A stretch of DNA of 64,000 nucleotides, from NCBI GenBank assembly GCA_963814165.1, contig CAWFBW010000009.1, positions 186,001 through 250,000 on the forward strand. The letters are read 5' to 3'. This DNA is from DASRAA01 sp963814165 (GTDB lineage Bacteria; Acidobacteriota; Terriglobia; Terriglobales; Acidobacteriaceae). The first letter of the stretch is position 1, and the number at the start of each line of letters is the position of its first letter. The position numbers and the translations under genes were made by a program. Shown piece by piece: positions 44,462-54,000 of this stretch. Below the pieces are notes generated by a model. The model had not been told where the DNA came from and made no database searches. It was given only the letters and a program-made list of their open reading frames with translations.

Positions 44462-47115
44462 TCACTCGGTCTTCAGCAGCTCGACCGGATCGAGCTTGGC
44501 AATTCGCTGTCAGAGGCACAACGACGAAGCCGTCGCCACTGCGAGCAACAACGCTGAGGAGGCGACAAAGGTGACGGCATCGCGAGGCGCTATGCCGGCG
44601 ATGACCGACGACATGGAAGTTGACATCGCCCAGGCAGCGGCAAATCCCGCGGCCAATCCGGCGCTGATCAGTACAAGCACCTGCCCCATCATCGAGCGGA
44701 TGACTGTGCCCGGCGTAGCGCCCAGTGCCAGCCGCACCCCGATCTCGTGCTTCCGTTCTCCTACGGCCACCGCCATCATTCCGCTGATGCCGGATGCCGT
44801 GATACACAATGCGACCGCCGCGAAAATGCCCAGAAAGATCGCTGTCGTTCGTGGTGATGCCAGCCAGTCCTCCCGAATTTTCATCATGGGCTGCACGTCG
44901 GCTACAACGGCAGTGGGATCGATGTCATGCGCGATCCATGCGATCTGCTGCGCAAGTTCCGGTGGGGCTGTGCGGTGCGAATGACAATGCTCATCACGCC
45001 ACGTGGGTGACTTCAGCGAAACGATGCCGTAGACCTCGTCAACCGGATCCTGGTCGAGGCCGTGATGGCGTATGTCGCTCACCACGCCGACGATCGGCAG
45101 CCACTTGTTTGTCTGACGACGATATTTGTTTTCCGACCGCATTGCCCTGCGGCCAATAGTGCGTTGGCCATGTGTTCGTTGATCATAACGACTGGCAGTG
45201 CTTCATTGGTGTCGGCTCCGTTGAAATCACGGCCCTTGAGGATGCTGGCTCCCAGCGTGCGGAAGTAGCCAGGCGTCACGATGCGAATGACGGCAGTACC
45301 GGATTTCGCTTGCTTGGCGTAGCTTTCGTGTTCGCGAATTTCGACATGCCCGGGTCCGTCGTGCGTTGACGGCTGTGAAGCGGAATGGTGCTGGCCAGGC
45401 CTGCGGACTCGCACGCCCGGAAGCTTTCGCGTTCGTTCCAGCAGCTGCGTTGAAGAACTCTTGTGTCTGTCATTCAGCATGTAAATTCGCGCGGTCAAAA
45501 GTCCGCTTGGCTCGAAGCCTGCATCGACGCGCTCCAGATGCATTAGGGTGCGCAGCGCCAGCCCGGCGCCGACCAGCAGAATAACGGAAAGCGCCAACTG
45601 GGTCAGCGACCAGGATCGCCACGGCTCTTCAGCTGAGACGGTTCGGCGGGAGGCTGGCGTTGCCAACTTCCATGGTGAACAGCGGCGTATAGCGCACACC
45701 GAGCGCCGGCAGCAATCCGATCACCACTCCGCAGCCCACCGACACCAGCAGGCAGAATGCGCCGACCTGCGGCGTGAACCGCAGTTGCGAGGAAAGGCTG
45801 GTGAACCTGGAAGTGAAACTCACCAGCAGACCGAGGCTCGAGTAGGCGAGGCCCCAGCCCACTACGCCGCCCGCCAGCGCCAGCATGACGCCTTCCGTAA
45901 TCAGGCTGCGCACAATGCGGTCGCGGCTGGCACCCAGGATGGTGCGAACGGTCAGCTCGCGGCGTGCGGGCCAGCACGCGTGACACCATGATCCCGGTCA
46001 CGTTGGCGCAAGCCAGCAACAGCAACAGCCCCGCTGGCTGCGGTGAGCACGATGAGCACCGGCCGGATGCCGCGCGATCAGTTCCTCGTGTACCGGCTGC
46101 AAGCTGACTTCGTAGCCTTTCGCCTGCGGATACTCCTCCGGATAGGAGTTGCGCAACCGTTCAGCGAATCTGTCGAAATCGGTTTGCGCGTCTGCCAGAG
46201 TGACGCCGGGCTTCAGGGTCGCGAACACGTTCATCATGTGCCATGAGCGCTCGTGCATGGCATGCTCACCGGAGCGCGTTGGACAAGCCACCGTCGGCAT
46301 GTACACATCCACTTCCTCCGGGAACTGCGGGATCGGCGGCAGCACGCCGACGACAACGTGCTCCTTGTCGTTCATGGAATACTCCGGCCCACGACGTCGG
46401 GATCGCCCGCGAAACGCCTTCTGCCAAAAGTTGTAGCTGAGGACCAACACCGGGATGAGCACTCGGCTGATCATCCTCATCGATGAAGGTCCGTCCGTAG
46501 AGCGGCTCTACTCCGAGCACACGGAAGAAGTTGGCGGAGACGACGCCAGTATCCACGCGCTCCGGCTCGCGGCCACCGAGCAGGCTGAATGTCATCTCGT
46601 GGAATTCGACCACCGAATCCAGGGTGTGGTTTTGCGAGCGATAGTCTTCGATTTCTTTGACCGAGAACAGCATGTTGTCGACGCCAATCGCAGGTCTGCG
46701 CTGTTGCAGATGAATCAGGTGATTGCCGCCGGAGAACGGCAGGGGCTGGATCAGGATGGCGTTCGCTGCCATAAACGCCGCCGTGCTCGCGCCAATGGCC
46801 ATACCAAGAATGGTGATCACGACGACGGTGAACGAGACGGTCCTTCCTCATCATGCGCAGCGCGTAATCCATGTCGCGAAAAGGATCTCCCGATGCTCCC
46901 GAAATGCAGTGGCGAGCAGGCCGCGGCCTGTGTCCCAACAGAAGCGGGCATAGGCAGTGCGGCCGGCGTGTCGGGCATCCTCAGCCTGGTCGCGGAAGAC
47001 CGTCCGCATCTCGCCCCCGAAATGCTCGCGGAATTCCGCCGGAAGGAAGCGCAGCAAGCAGGTCGAAGACTCGCTGTGCAAAGCTGCGCCCGGAATTTGT
47101 TCTGGCGGTTTCCAT
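44462..47115 (-). pseudogene. ADOP-type ABC permease (MacB-like), many frameshifts
   Basis: From ATG 47115 fragments in successive frames read as one protein. First comes an N-terminal LLRFLPAEFREHFGGEMRTVF (the helical domain typical of acidobacterial duplicated orphan permeases). Then ILGMAIGASTAAFMAANAIL and QPLPFSG, VSANFFRVLGVEPLYGRTF, VVVGVLPPIPQFPEEVDVYMP, LALAGGVVGWGLAY, TQLALSVILLVGAGLALRTL, VTPGYFRTLGASILKGRDF and VGERKHEIGVRLALGATPG. The end is IAKLDPVELLKTE at 44462. I count at least eight frame changes, several by one base. An ADOP is a permease pair without its own ATPase. It is 8 bases from the PadR gene and 4 from rhodanese 2. Confidence 0.75.
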
Positions 47116-47123
47116 ATTCTGCC

Positions 47124-47456
47124 TCAGGCGTTCTGCGGACCCAGAACATGCTTCAAGCGCGCCAACGCCAGTACCCGCTGCATGCGTTCGGCTTCGGCTT
47201 CGGCCACCGCTTTGCCCAGCTTCGTCAGCCGATAGTAGCGGCGCCGCTGGTCGTCGAGGCTGAAGTCCGGACGCTCCGGCGACTCTTCAATCATGTCGTC
47301 GTCGAGAAGCCGCTTGATGATGCCGTAGAGTGTGCCGGTGCTCAGCTTGACTTCATTGTTGGTCCGGCGCGCGATTTCCTTACTGATGACATAGCCGTGC
47401 TTTTCGCCATCGGCCAGCGCCAGCAGTACATAGAACAGCGCCGGTGTCAGCGGCAA
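47124..47456 (-). CDS. PadR-family transcriptional regulator
   Basis: 110 residues in the intact frame (TTG start 47456). It reads LTPALFYVLLALADGEKHGYVISKEIARRT, LSTGTLYGIIKRLLDDDMIEES, RRRYYRLTKLGKAVAEAEAERM: a winged HTH with the C-terminal dimerisation helix, as in PadR. The true start may lie upstream: in another frame KKEERSNR precedes the site, and adding one T would give KKEERSNRYLPLTPALF, a normal N-terminus. PadR proteins are repressors released by small ligands. It sits 8 bases before the ADOP gene, the usual PadR-ADOP pair of Acidobacteriota. Confidence 0.85.
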   Translation of the reverse strand: MPLTPALFYVLLALADGEKHGYVISKEIARRTNNEVKLSTGTLYGIIKRLLDDDMIEESPERPDFSLDDQRRRYYRLTKLGKAVAEAEAERMQRVLALARLKHVLGPQNA

Positions 47457-47657
47457 ATACGATTCGATCGTTCTTCTTTTTTCCCAATGAATTTCCCCTT
47501 CCGTGTCGACCCGTCAACGCTGGACTTCGACCGAAAAACCTTTACTTCATCACATTCGCCGTTGCATTCGCATGCTATACGGTGTACTAGTACGTAACAC
47601 GACTTATATGCTCGTTTGCAGAGCTGAGTCAAGAAGAAAAATGGAGGTAGGCCCGTG

Positions 47658-48012
47658 ATGGTGCTGGTTTCGCTCGCGTTGGGGCATCGATAGGGACGAT
47701 TTCCGGGATGATCGGCCTGGGAGGCGCGGTCTTCCTGATCCCCATCCTGGTCTACGGCTACGGGATGGATCAGAAGAGCGCTCAAGGCACATCGATCGCG
47801 ACTTTGCTTCTGCCCATCGGCGCCTTGGCGTTCTGGAAGTACTACACCGCCGGCCATGTGGACGTAAAGTGGCAGCACTCCTGGCTCTGGGCTTCTTTAT
47901 CGGCGGCTACTTTGGGGGCTCGTTGGCGCAAATCGCCACCAGCCTTCAACTTCGCCGAATCTTTGCCGTGTGCCTGGCCGGAATAGCAGTGAAGATGTTC
48001 TTGCAGAAGTGA
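47658..48012 (+). CDS. Half-size TauE/SafE-type sulfur-anion permease, two frameshifts
   Basis: From ATG 47658 (GGAGG 10 bases upstream) the frames join, by adding one G in each of two G runs (about 47684 and 47872), into about 118 residues: MVLVSLALG-ASIGTISGMIGLGGAVFLIP, YGMDQKSAQGTSIATLLLP, YYTAGHVDVKW, LALGFFIGGYFGGSLA and IFAVCLAGIAVKMF. This is one half of a TauE/SafE transporter (GGAVFLIP and GTS motifs), a size known for homodimeric members. Family substrates are sulfite, sulfonates and thiosulfate. Divergent from the PadR-ADOP-rhodanese operon. Confidence 0.8.
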
Positions 48013-48371
48013 AGACTCCAAAGTTGACTCCGACATTGTCCAGAACAGCGCTTGGAAACTCCGCCGTTTGATCGCTTCGCCGAATTCGAGGGCCAAATCG
48101 GCGAGGACTGCGTATGGGTTGGTACTGAGAAACCCCAATGTCAGGGAGCCACAACATTCGGTAGTAGGTCGCAAGCACCACCGGACATTCTGAATCGGAT
48201 GAGGCTCATCTACAAAGTGGTTGCGAGTGGTAAATCGCCAATGCACCCAACGCCGCTCGGAACTTGACCGGGATAGGCTAAGACATGGCCTGTTCCCAAC
48301 AGCTGTCTGCGGGTCAACTGGTTGAACGTGAAGGAAGCGATAGGTACGGACGGGTGCTGCTGTCCGGCACT
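48013..48371. other. Gap, no supported gene
   Basis: About 360 bases. A minus-strand stretch reads STNPYAVLADLALEFGEAIKRRSF, which could be gene debris, but I cannot assign it. Confidence 0.35.
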
Positions 48372-49196
48372 CTATGCAGCAACGTCTGTTTCGGTTGCCT
48401 TCGTGCCACGGAGTCCCCTAGCCGCTCGCAATGTCAACGCAATCAGGACGCACATAATCACTAGGATCACCAGCGACGACCAGATCCGTCCCAGTCCTAA
48501 TCCGCCCTCCTGGTGCGATTTCGTCAGCGTGTCTCCCAGTGTCGCGCCGAGTGGACGCGTCAGTACATACGCAGCCCAGAATAAAATGTATGTCGGAATT
48601 GTGCTGGTGAAATGAAGGATCGCGACTACTGCAATTAATGCAGAAAAGACAATCGCTCCGCGCTCAAAGCCCAGCCCCAGCGTGGTTGCGGTGAAGTCGC
48701 CGAGGGCCGTTCCCAGCGTATTTGAAACCAAGATCGTCACCCAGTAGAAGATTTCCTCCCGCGTGGATGCTATGTGCTGGTACTCGATCCTGCCTGTCGA
48801 ATACTTCCAGATCGCCAATATTAGCAACACCAAGCCGAACAGCATGATCGATGACTTCACATACCCAAGCCCCACGGTGCGGTCGAGGTAGTCAGATGTC
48901 GTAGTACCGACGGTCGTAGTCGCTACCACCACTGCCCAATAGAATACGGGATGGTACTGCTTCGATTTCACCTGCGCCGCGAGTGTCAAGACGAAGAGCG
49001 CCAGAAAGATCAGCGTGCTGACCGCATATCCTAAATGCAGCGTCATCGAGAGCGCGTCACCACCAGTCTCGCCCAGCGTGGTTGCCAGAATTTTGATTAC
49101 CCAGAACCAAAAGATAACCTCTGGAACTTTGCTGAGCGCAGTCCTGACGGAAACACTTTCATTTTTCAATGCTGTACCCCAATTGCTCAAGGCCAC
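48372..49196 (-). CDS. DUF347 repeat membrane protein
   Basis: 274 residues, about eight helices arranged as four internal repeats. Each starts with an aromatic pair and carries 'T.G...D': FWVIKILATTLGETGGDALS, FYWAVVVATTTVGTTTSDYL, FYWVTILVSNTLGTALGDF, FWAAYVLTRPLGATLGDTLT. Each repeat has two membrane spans, as in the DUF347/COG4705 family. The conserved Thr, Asp and Glu in membrane helices suggest an ion pathway, but no substrate is established from sequence. Confidence 0.85.
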   Translation of the reverse strand: MALSNWGTALKNESVSVRTALSKVPEVIFWFWVIKILATTLGETGGDALSMTLHLGYAVSTLIFLALFVLTLAAQVKSKQYHPVFYWAVVVATTTVGTTTSDYLDRTVGLGYVKSSIMLFGLVLLILAIWKYSTGRIEYQHIASTREEIFYWVTILVSNTLGTALGDFTATTLGLGFERGAIVFSALIAVVAILHFTSTIPTYILFWAAYVLTRPLGATLGDTLTKSHQEGGLGLGRIWSSLVILVIMCVLIALTLRAARGLRGTKATETDVAA

Positions 49197-49536
49197 GAGT
49201 CAAAATTGACCCCTAGTTTGGATAGCGACACGTAGCGGGAGATGCTTTTATTTTCGTTGAAGCTGCCTGTCAGAATCGCCGTCGCTGCGAAAGAGTCTAT
49301 TACCGGCTAGTTCCGCTAACAGGTCACGCTACAACTCCCCGGCAGGTAACGATTAAGGCCATCTTAATGTTTGGTGCGTCATAGTTTTAGGGTTACAGGG
49401 GCATCGCCATCGGCGGCGGCGCAGATTACTGTATGCAGGAATAATTTTGATCTGCAATTGGCTCAAAACCCAAACCGCGAATGGCCGTGGGGACGGGAGA
49501 AAGCCTGCTCTGCAGGTCTTCCAGGAGTAAGAAACG
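49197..49536. other. Gap, nothing identified
   Basis: About 340 bases of non-coding sequence; only a small inverted CCTGCTCTGCAGG near 49506. No promoter pair of convincing spacing seen. Confidence 0.35.
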
Positions 49537-50031
49537 ATGGCAACACAAGTTCGGTTTTCGGCTCGGCCGCTGCCAGCGGCATTGTTTGTGTTAGTGCTTT
49601 TGAGTTTGCTGCCCGCATTTTCACAAAACCAGAGAAGCTCTAACGCCAGAGATATCCTTGCACAAAAACTTGTAGAGGCTGCTCACGCGCAGCATCCAGA
49701 AGTTAATGAACTGGGTATCGCGATGGTGACTTCGCACGGGTGCAGAAGCATTGCGTCGACTGACAAAAGCGACGTTGGTGAAAAGTGCGAGCCTGAGGAC
49801 CGCAAACCAATGCATACTGGCAAGGCTGTACTGGGAAAAGAAAACGGCGGATTTGACGTTTCTCTTCCTCTGCAAGATTCGTCTGGAAACTTGATTGGTA
49901 CGCTCGGGATCGAATTCAAATCTGCTCCCGGGCAGACTGAAGCTTCGGCGATGCAACAGGCCGAAAAGATCGCCGCTGAGCTAAAGGGGCAAATCCCGTC
50001 GAAAGCCAGCCTTTTCGACAGTTCGAAATGA
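49537..50031 (+). CDS. Small secreted PDC/Cache-like protein
   Basis: 164 residues. Signal peptide (PLPAALFVLVLLSLLPAFSQ), then a single alpha/beta domain with ELGIAMVTSHGCRSIAS, VSLPLQDSSGNLIGTLGIEFK and a C-terminal amphipathic helix. The 'LPL.DSSG..IGTLG..F' turn resembles the beta hairpin of PDC/Cache sensor domains; lacking a membrane anchor, it may be a free periplasmic ligand-binding protein (inference). Starts at ATG 49537 just after an AGGAGTAAGAA. Confidence 0.55.
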   Translation: MATQVRFSARPLPAALFVLVLLSLLPAFSQNQRSSNARDILAQKLVEAAHAQHPEVNELGIAMVTSHGCRSIASTDKSDVGEKCEPEDRKPMHTGKAVLGKENGGFDVSLPLQDSSGNLIGTLGIEFKSAPGQTEASAMQQAEKIAAELKGQIPSKASLFDSSK

Positions 50032-50365
50032 GTCCATCGGCTCTGCGCTGCGAACACCTCGCTGGCCACGTGCGCCGGCGAGTTTCAATTTCTGGGTGGC
50101 GAACCCCGTCGAGATCAGGTCAATCCCATCCAGACGCCGGGCGCCAGTTGGCTATTGCCTTTGATAGCTCCGGGAGTGCTCGTGACTCAACCGTGCGATG
50201 GGTCTTGTTGCTGTTGCCGCCTTGCAGCGAGAACCTGCGAAAGTGTCCCTGACCCTGAACTTTTGGGTTGAGCGACGGACGAGAACTGCGATCAGGCCTT
50301 CAGTCGCAGCGGGAAGTGGATATCACGAATGACCACGCAAGTGCCGATTACCCAAGGCCTGACTG
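50032..50365. other. Gap, nothing identified
   Basis: About 330 bases with no gene, repeat or hairpin that I can support. Confidence 0.35.
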
Positions 50366-50797
50366 TCACCGCGCATAGACCAGGAGGCGAAATGTGCCTG
50401 GCACCGGCCGCGGACGCGGGTGAGGCTGATCTTTGGTGGGCTCTGGTGCTTTCCCAAAATCAGCCGTATCGGTGAAAATGTGCTGCGTTTTGGGATCGTA
50501 CGCCATCGTCTTAGCGCCGAACTCAGTCTTCACTTTCCCGGCTTCACTGTACTGATCGGGCGAGTCCTCATGAAACATATGGACCCATCCCTCACGGGTG
50601 GACACAAAGATAAGCCCCGTTTTCTCGTCATACACCTCAGCATCGGCCCCGGCATATGCATAGGTGCGCCGAGATGCGGGCGAAGTTAGAGCATTGAGCA
50701 CTGCAGCCGGCTCAGAACAGTACCAAGCAATGAATTGTTCAATGCCGATAACGGCAAAGTGATCCAGTCATTCCCCATCAACAATGCGACGTCGTGA
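50366..50797 (-). pseudogene. Rearranged remnant of a YncE-like beta-propeller gene
   Basis: The minus-strand part (50366-50701) reads ADAEVYDEKTGLIFVSTREG, FGAKTMAYDPKTQHIFTDTADFG and ends TFRLLVY, the last blades of a YncE-like seven-bladed propeller. The blade fragment that should come just before it, ADNGKVIQSFPI, is found next door at 50738-50797 but on the plus strand. So a piece of the gene is inverted. The first two thirds of the gene are missing. A full-length relative lies at 57393-58439. Confidence 0.6.
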
Positions 50798-50986
50798 CTA
50801 TCCTTCTAGTTCTCTCGAACATCAGGACCGATCTGGGTGCTGTTTTGGGACACCGATTTGGGATTATGGCGCTAATTTTCCTAAAAATGCCGTGACCTCA
50901 TTGCCCTGCTTTTCTAGAATGAGGGGCGAAAGGAGTTAGCCATGACAATGCGCTCCCGCTGTGGTGCGATGGGAGTTTTCCTGCTT

Positions 50987-51607
50987 TTATTCTGTGCACA
51001 AATGTCGTTTGGTGTGCTCGATTTTTTTGTTCTGGGCAGGGGTGAGGGTTTTTGGCGGTGAATCAAAGTTCGCCGGGTTCGACTCATCCTCGGTGACGCT
51101 GAACTCAAAACAGCGTCCGTTGTGAAACGTACGGTAAACCTGCATATCCTCGATATTGCCCATGACTTCTTCGCCAAAGCGTCCATGTATGAAGGAAACA
51201 CCCCCAATCACCTCAACCGGGTGTTGCGCCGAAATCAGGAATGCATCCCACGCTTTCCCATAAGGCGTGACGCACTCATCGGCACTCGTAGGCGGGACGC
51301 TGTCTCTGAGAATGTCACGCACCTGAAACCCTGATGCCTCAAAAGTCGTACCTTGGAACTCCCCCTTCGGAGAAACCACGCAAACCAGCGAGTCCTCGGC
51401 GCATATGGGAATGTACGTTTGGTCATTACATGGCTCCATGTCGCCCTTAGTGCAAACCCGAAAGTTAGCGGGATAAGAGAAATGGAAGCCGCCGTCAGGA
51501 CTTCTGAATGACGTGATTTCAGGAACAGACGTTGTCTGGGCGTAAGCTGCGTGCAGCAGTACGATGAGGGTCAGGAAAGCGGCATTCCGGCAGCAGGCGA
51601 CGTTCAC
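50987..51607 (-). CDS. Secreted hypothetical protein
   Basis: 206 residues from GTG 51607; a longer start at 51667 is possible but the shorter one gives a good signal peptide (AAFLTLIVLLHAAYAQ). The mature part has seven or eight cysteines (RVCTKGDMEPC, ICAEDSLVC, ECVTPYG, RCFEFSV), suggesting disulphides, and a beta-rich pattern beginning FRSPDGGFHFSYPANF. No family named. Confidence 0.55.
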   Translation of the reverse strand: MNVACCRNAAFLTLIVLLHAAYAQTTSVPEITSFRSPDGGFHFSYPANFRVCTKGDMEPCNDQTYIPICAEDSLVCVVSPKGEFQGTTFEASGFQVRDILRDSVPPTSADECVTPYGKAWDAFLISAQHPVEVIGGVSFIHGRFGEEVMGNIEDMQVYRTFHNGRCFEFSVTEDESNPANFDSPPKTLTPAQNKKIEHTKRHLCTE

Positions 51608-51953
51608 GCCATACCTTCTGCGTGCCAGTTTATCAACAATGAAGCAAGCGAGCGCCACTTGGCCCAAACTTTAGTTGGCGTAATCAGGCCAAGTCGTAAC
51701 CTAACGACAACCACCCCGCCAGGCCCGATAGGGTACGGGATGGCGATTCCACGCTCCTAACCGCACAAGCTCTGCGCGAGTTTAATCGTTCTGCAAACCA
51801 CCGAGCGGCGCCACGTCTGCTGAATAGGCTGTTTTCGCCTCTCTGATTGCTCGCGGCACGCTTCGGTCGTAAGATTCACCATCCCGCAGCAGTGTATTTG
51901 TGGCGTATTTCATATCCTCATCCCGCCAAAGCTGGCATACAATGTGCCGCGTC
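51608..51953. other. Gap with one copy of an AGGCCA repeat
   Basis: Contains ATCAGGCCAAGTCGTAACC (51683-51701), related to copies at 53688 and 57147. No gene supported. Confidence 0.45.
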
Positions 51954-53219
51954 ATGGTGAAGCCTCGGTTCTGTGCATATTTAGCTTGTCTCCCGTTAAT
52001 GCTTTGTCTTGCGACCATCGCTCAAACGCCCGCCGCGCAGCAAACTCCTGTGCAACGCGACCGCTCCCTGCGCGCTAAGGTGACGCTCGAAAACTGGGAC
52101 AACGGAGGCGCAATCTCAACCTTCGTCTACCAAAACGCGACCGAAGTTTTCCCGTCCGCTCCCGTCCGACGCGCTGGCGCGGTTCGCGAACTCCCGGTTC
52201 AGCTTCGTCCCGAGATCGGCAACTTTGTCGTCGACAAAGAGCAAGGCAAGGACGTCACACTGCGGGAGTTCATCACACAGCAGGGCGTCGATGGCTTCAT
52301 CATCCTGCACAAGGGGAAAGTGGTCTTCGAGGAATACCCTCACATGTCAGCCTCGGACCAGCACTTGGCCTTCTCGACGACCAAGGCATTTGTGGGAACG
52401 GCGCTGGGAATCCTGGAAGCACGGGGAGAGATAAACCTCGATAAACCGGTTGAGCAATATCTGCCATCGCTAACCAACAGCGGTTGGGCGGGCACGCGTG
52501 TGCGCGACATCGCCGACATGGCTTCAGGAATGGAAGGCGTGGAGGATTCGCTCGAGGCGTACACGAATCCCAGCAACAAGCACTACCAACTGGAAGCCTC
52601 GCTCGGATGGCAGCCGCTAACTCCGGCGATGCCGGAGTCCGTGCGCACGTATCAGAGCTATGATTTTCTCGCTGGCTTCAAACGGCTTCGCAAGGCAGGA
52701 GAGGCGCAGCTCTATACCAGCGCCAATACGGAAGTCCTATCCGAATTGCTGGAGCATGTCACTGGACGACCATTACCACAACTTATCAGCGATCTATTGT
52801 GGATCAAGGCCGGTGCTGATAACGATGCGTATTTCCTGCTGAACCCGAAGGGCTACCCTGTCGCTCATGCTGGCATGGGTATGACCCTGCGCGACTTGGC
52901 GCGCTTTGGGCTGCTGTTTACGACTACAGGGCAATCGGTGGAGAATCCAGCGGTCCCGGCAACATTTCTGAAAGCATTGCTTGCAAAACCACAGCGGCAA
53001 CTCGAAACCGGTAAGCAGCCGACATGGTTCGGCCATTCGAGTTATCAATGGGACGGAGTAACGAAGTTCGGCCAGATATTCAAGGGCGGATTTGCCGGAC
53101 AGTTGCTATTCATCGACTGCAAACGCGATGTTGTAATCGCCTATTTCGGAACGAATGCAGACGAGAGCTGGCATCCCGAGCCGCTGCCGCTGGTGCGGCT
53201 TGTGGAGACATACTTCTAA
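51954..53219 (+). CDS. Serine hydrolase, class C beta-lactamase fold
   Basis: 421 residues from ATG 51954; the longer frame from 51900 adds residues before a good signal peptide (PRFCAYLACLPLMLCLATIA). Catalytic S-x-x-K is FSTTKAF (about residue 141). The Y-x-N element is YTSANTEVL (about 260) and a late HSSYQWDG holds the third motif position. The family includes penicillin-binding esterases, EstB and D-aminopeptidases; true beta-lactamase action is not implied. Substrate unknown. Exported. Confidence 0.85.
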   Translation: MVKPRFCAYLACLPLMLCLATIAQTPAAQQTPVQRDRSLRAKVTLENWDNGGAISTFVYQNATEVFPSAPVRRAGAVRELPVQLRPEIGNFVVDKEQGKDVTLREFITQQGVDGFIILHKGKVVFEEYPHMSASDQHLAFSTTKAFVGTALGILEARGEINLDKPVEQYLPSLTNSGWAGTRVRDIADMASGMEGVEDSLEAYTNPSNKHYQLEASLGWQPLTPAMPESVRTYQSYDFLAGFKRLRKAGEAQLYTSANTEVLSELLEHVTGRPLPQLISDLLWIKAGADNDAYFLLNPKGYPVAHAGMGMTLRDLARFGLLFTTTGQSVENPAVPATFLKALLAKPQRQLETGKQPTWFGHSSYQWDGVTKFGQIFKGGFAGQLLFIDCKRDVVIAYFGTNADESWHPEPLPLVRLVETYF

Positions 53220-54000
53220 CTCGTTGACTCCTATGGGCAGCCGCGCCGCTTGTACGGACCAGCCAAGGAAGTTGAATACCTTCAATGCTCGAATATCGTT
53301 TCGTGGAAGCGAGCCGACCGATCGATATCGGCAACGGCAAGAAAATGGCCGACGCTAAACCCCTACCGCGGAGGCATCTCATAACTTTTCTGTTCCATTT
53401 GTACGGTGTTCATTTATGACTCCGATGCCGCTATAAGGCTCATCACAAATACGCACTCCCGGTGAGCCACGGTTTTTGCCGGATGTGAGGAACGGCGGTC
53501 CGTGGGCTCATCGTTTCTCTGATCGGCAGCATTCCAAGTAGCCAGAATCGCGCCTAAAACTCTAATGGACGAACGTATCGGTCAGTGCCAAAGTGTTGGC
53601 CACAATGCGAACACCTGAAAATGAGCACTCTTCATCGACGACGGGCCACTTGATTCTGAATCCGGAAGCTGGCTGTTCGCTGGCGATATCAGGCCATGTC
53701 GTAGCCTATCTGCCGAACGCACTGCCCCAAGCTGATGCCACCTGTCACGTTGTCCCGAAATCGGCTTTTGGGGAGATAACTCCTGATCGGTCGGCCAGCA
53801 GCCGGCGACGGCACGTCACGCCAGCTTGACGTAAAACTCCCGTTGCGCGGATATGGCGAACCGCAAGCGCGGGTCCATCTCACTTCGACGCGTCGGCGAC
53901 TAGGACGAAGCCGCTGGCGCGGCGGACGCTACCGCGTATGGCGAACCCAGCATTGTTGGAGTAGCTGACGTAGTGTGGGTCACAGAGAAAGGAGACTCTT
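53220..54000. other. Long gap with dispersed repeats, left flank of IS91 element
   Basis: No supported gene in 780 bases. Holds ATCAGGCCATGTCGTAGCC (53688-53706) and a 56-base repeat (53847-53902) shared with 62086-62141. The left end of the IS91-type element should lie near 53900-53990 but its exact base cannot be fixed. Confidence 0.45.
53847..53902 (+). repeat. 56-base dispersed repeat, copy 1
   Basis: Pairs with 62086-62141. The right part CACTTCGACGCGT.G.CGACTA is nearly identical and the left part GCGGAT.TG.CG.ACC is similar. Confidence 0.65.
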
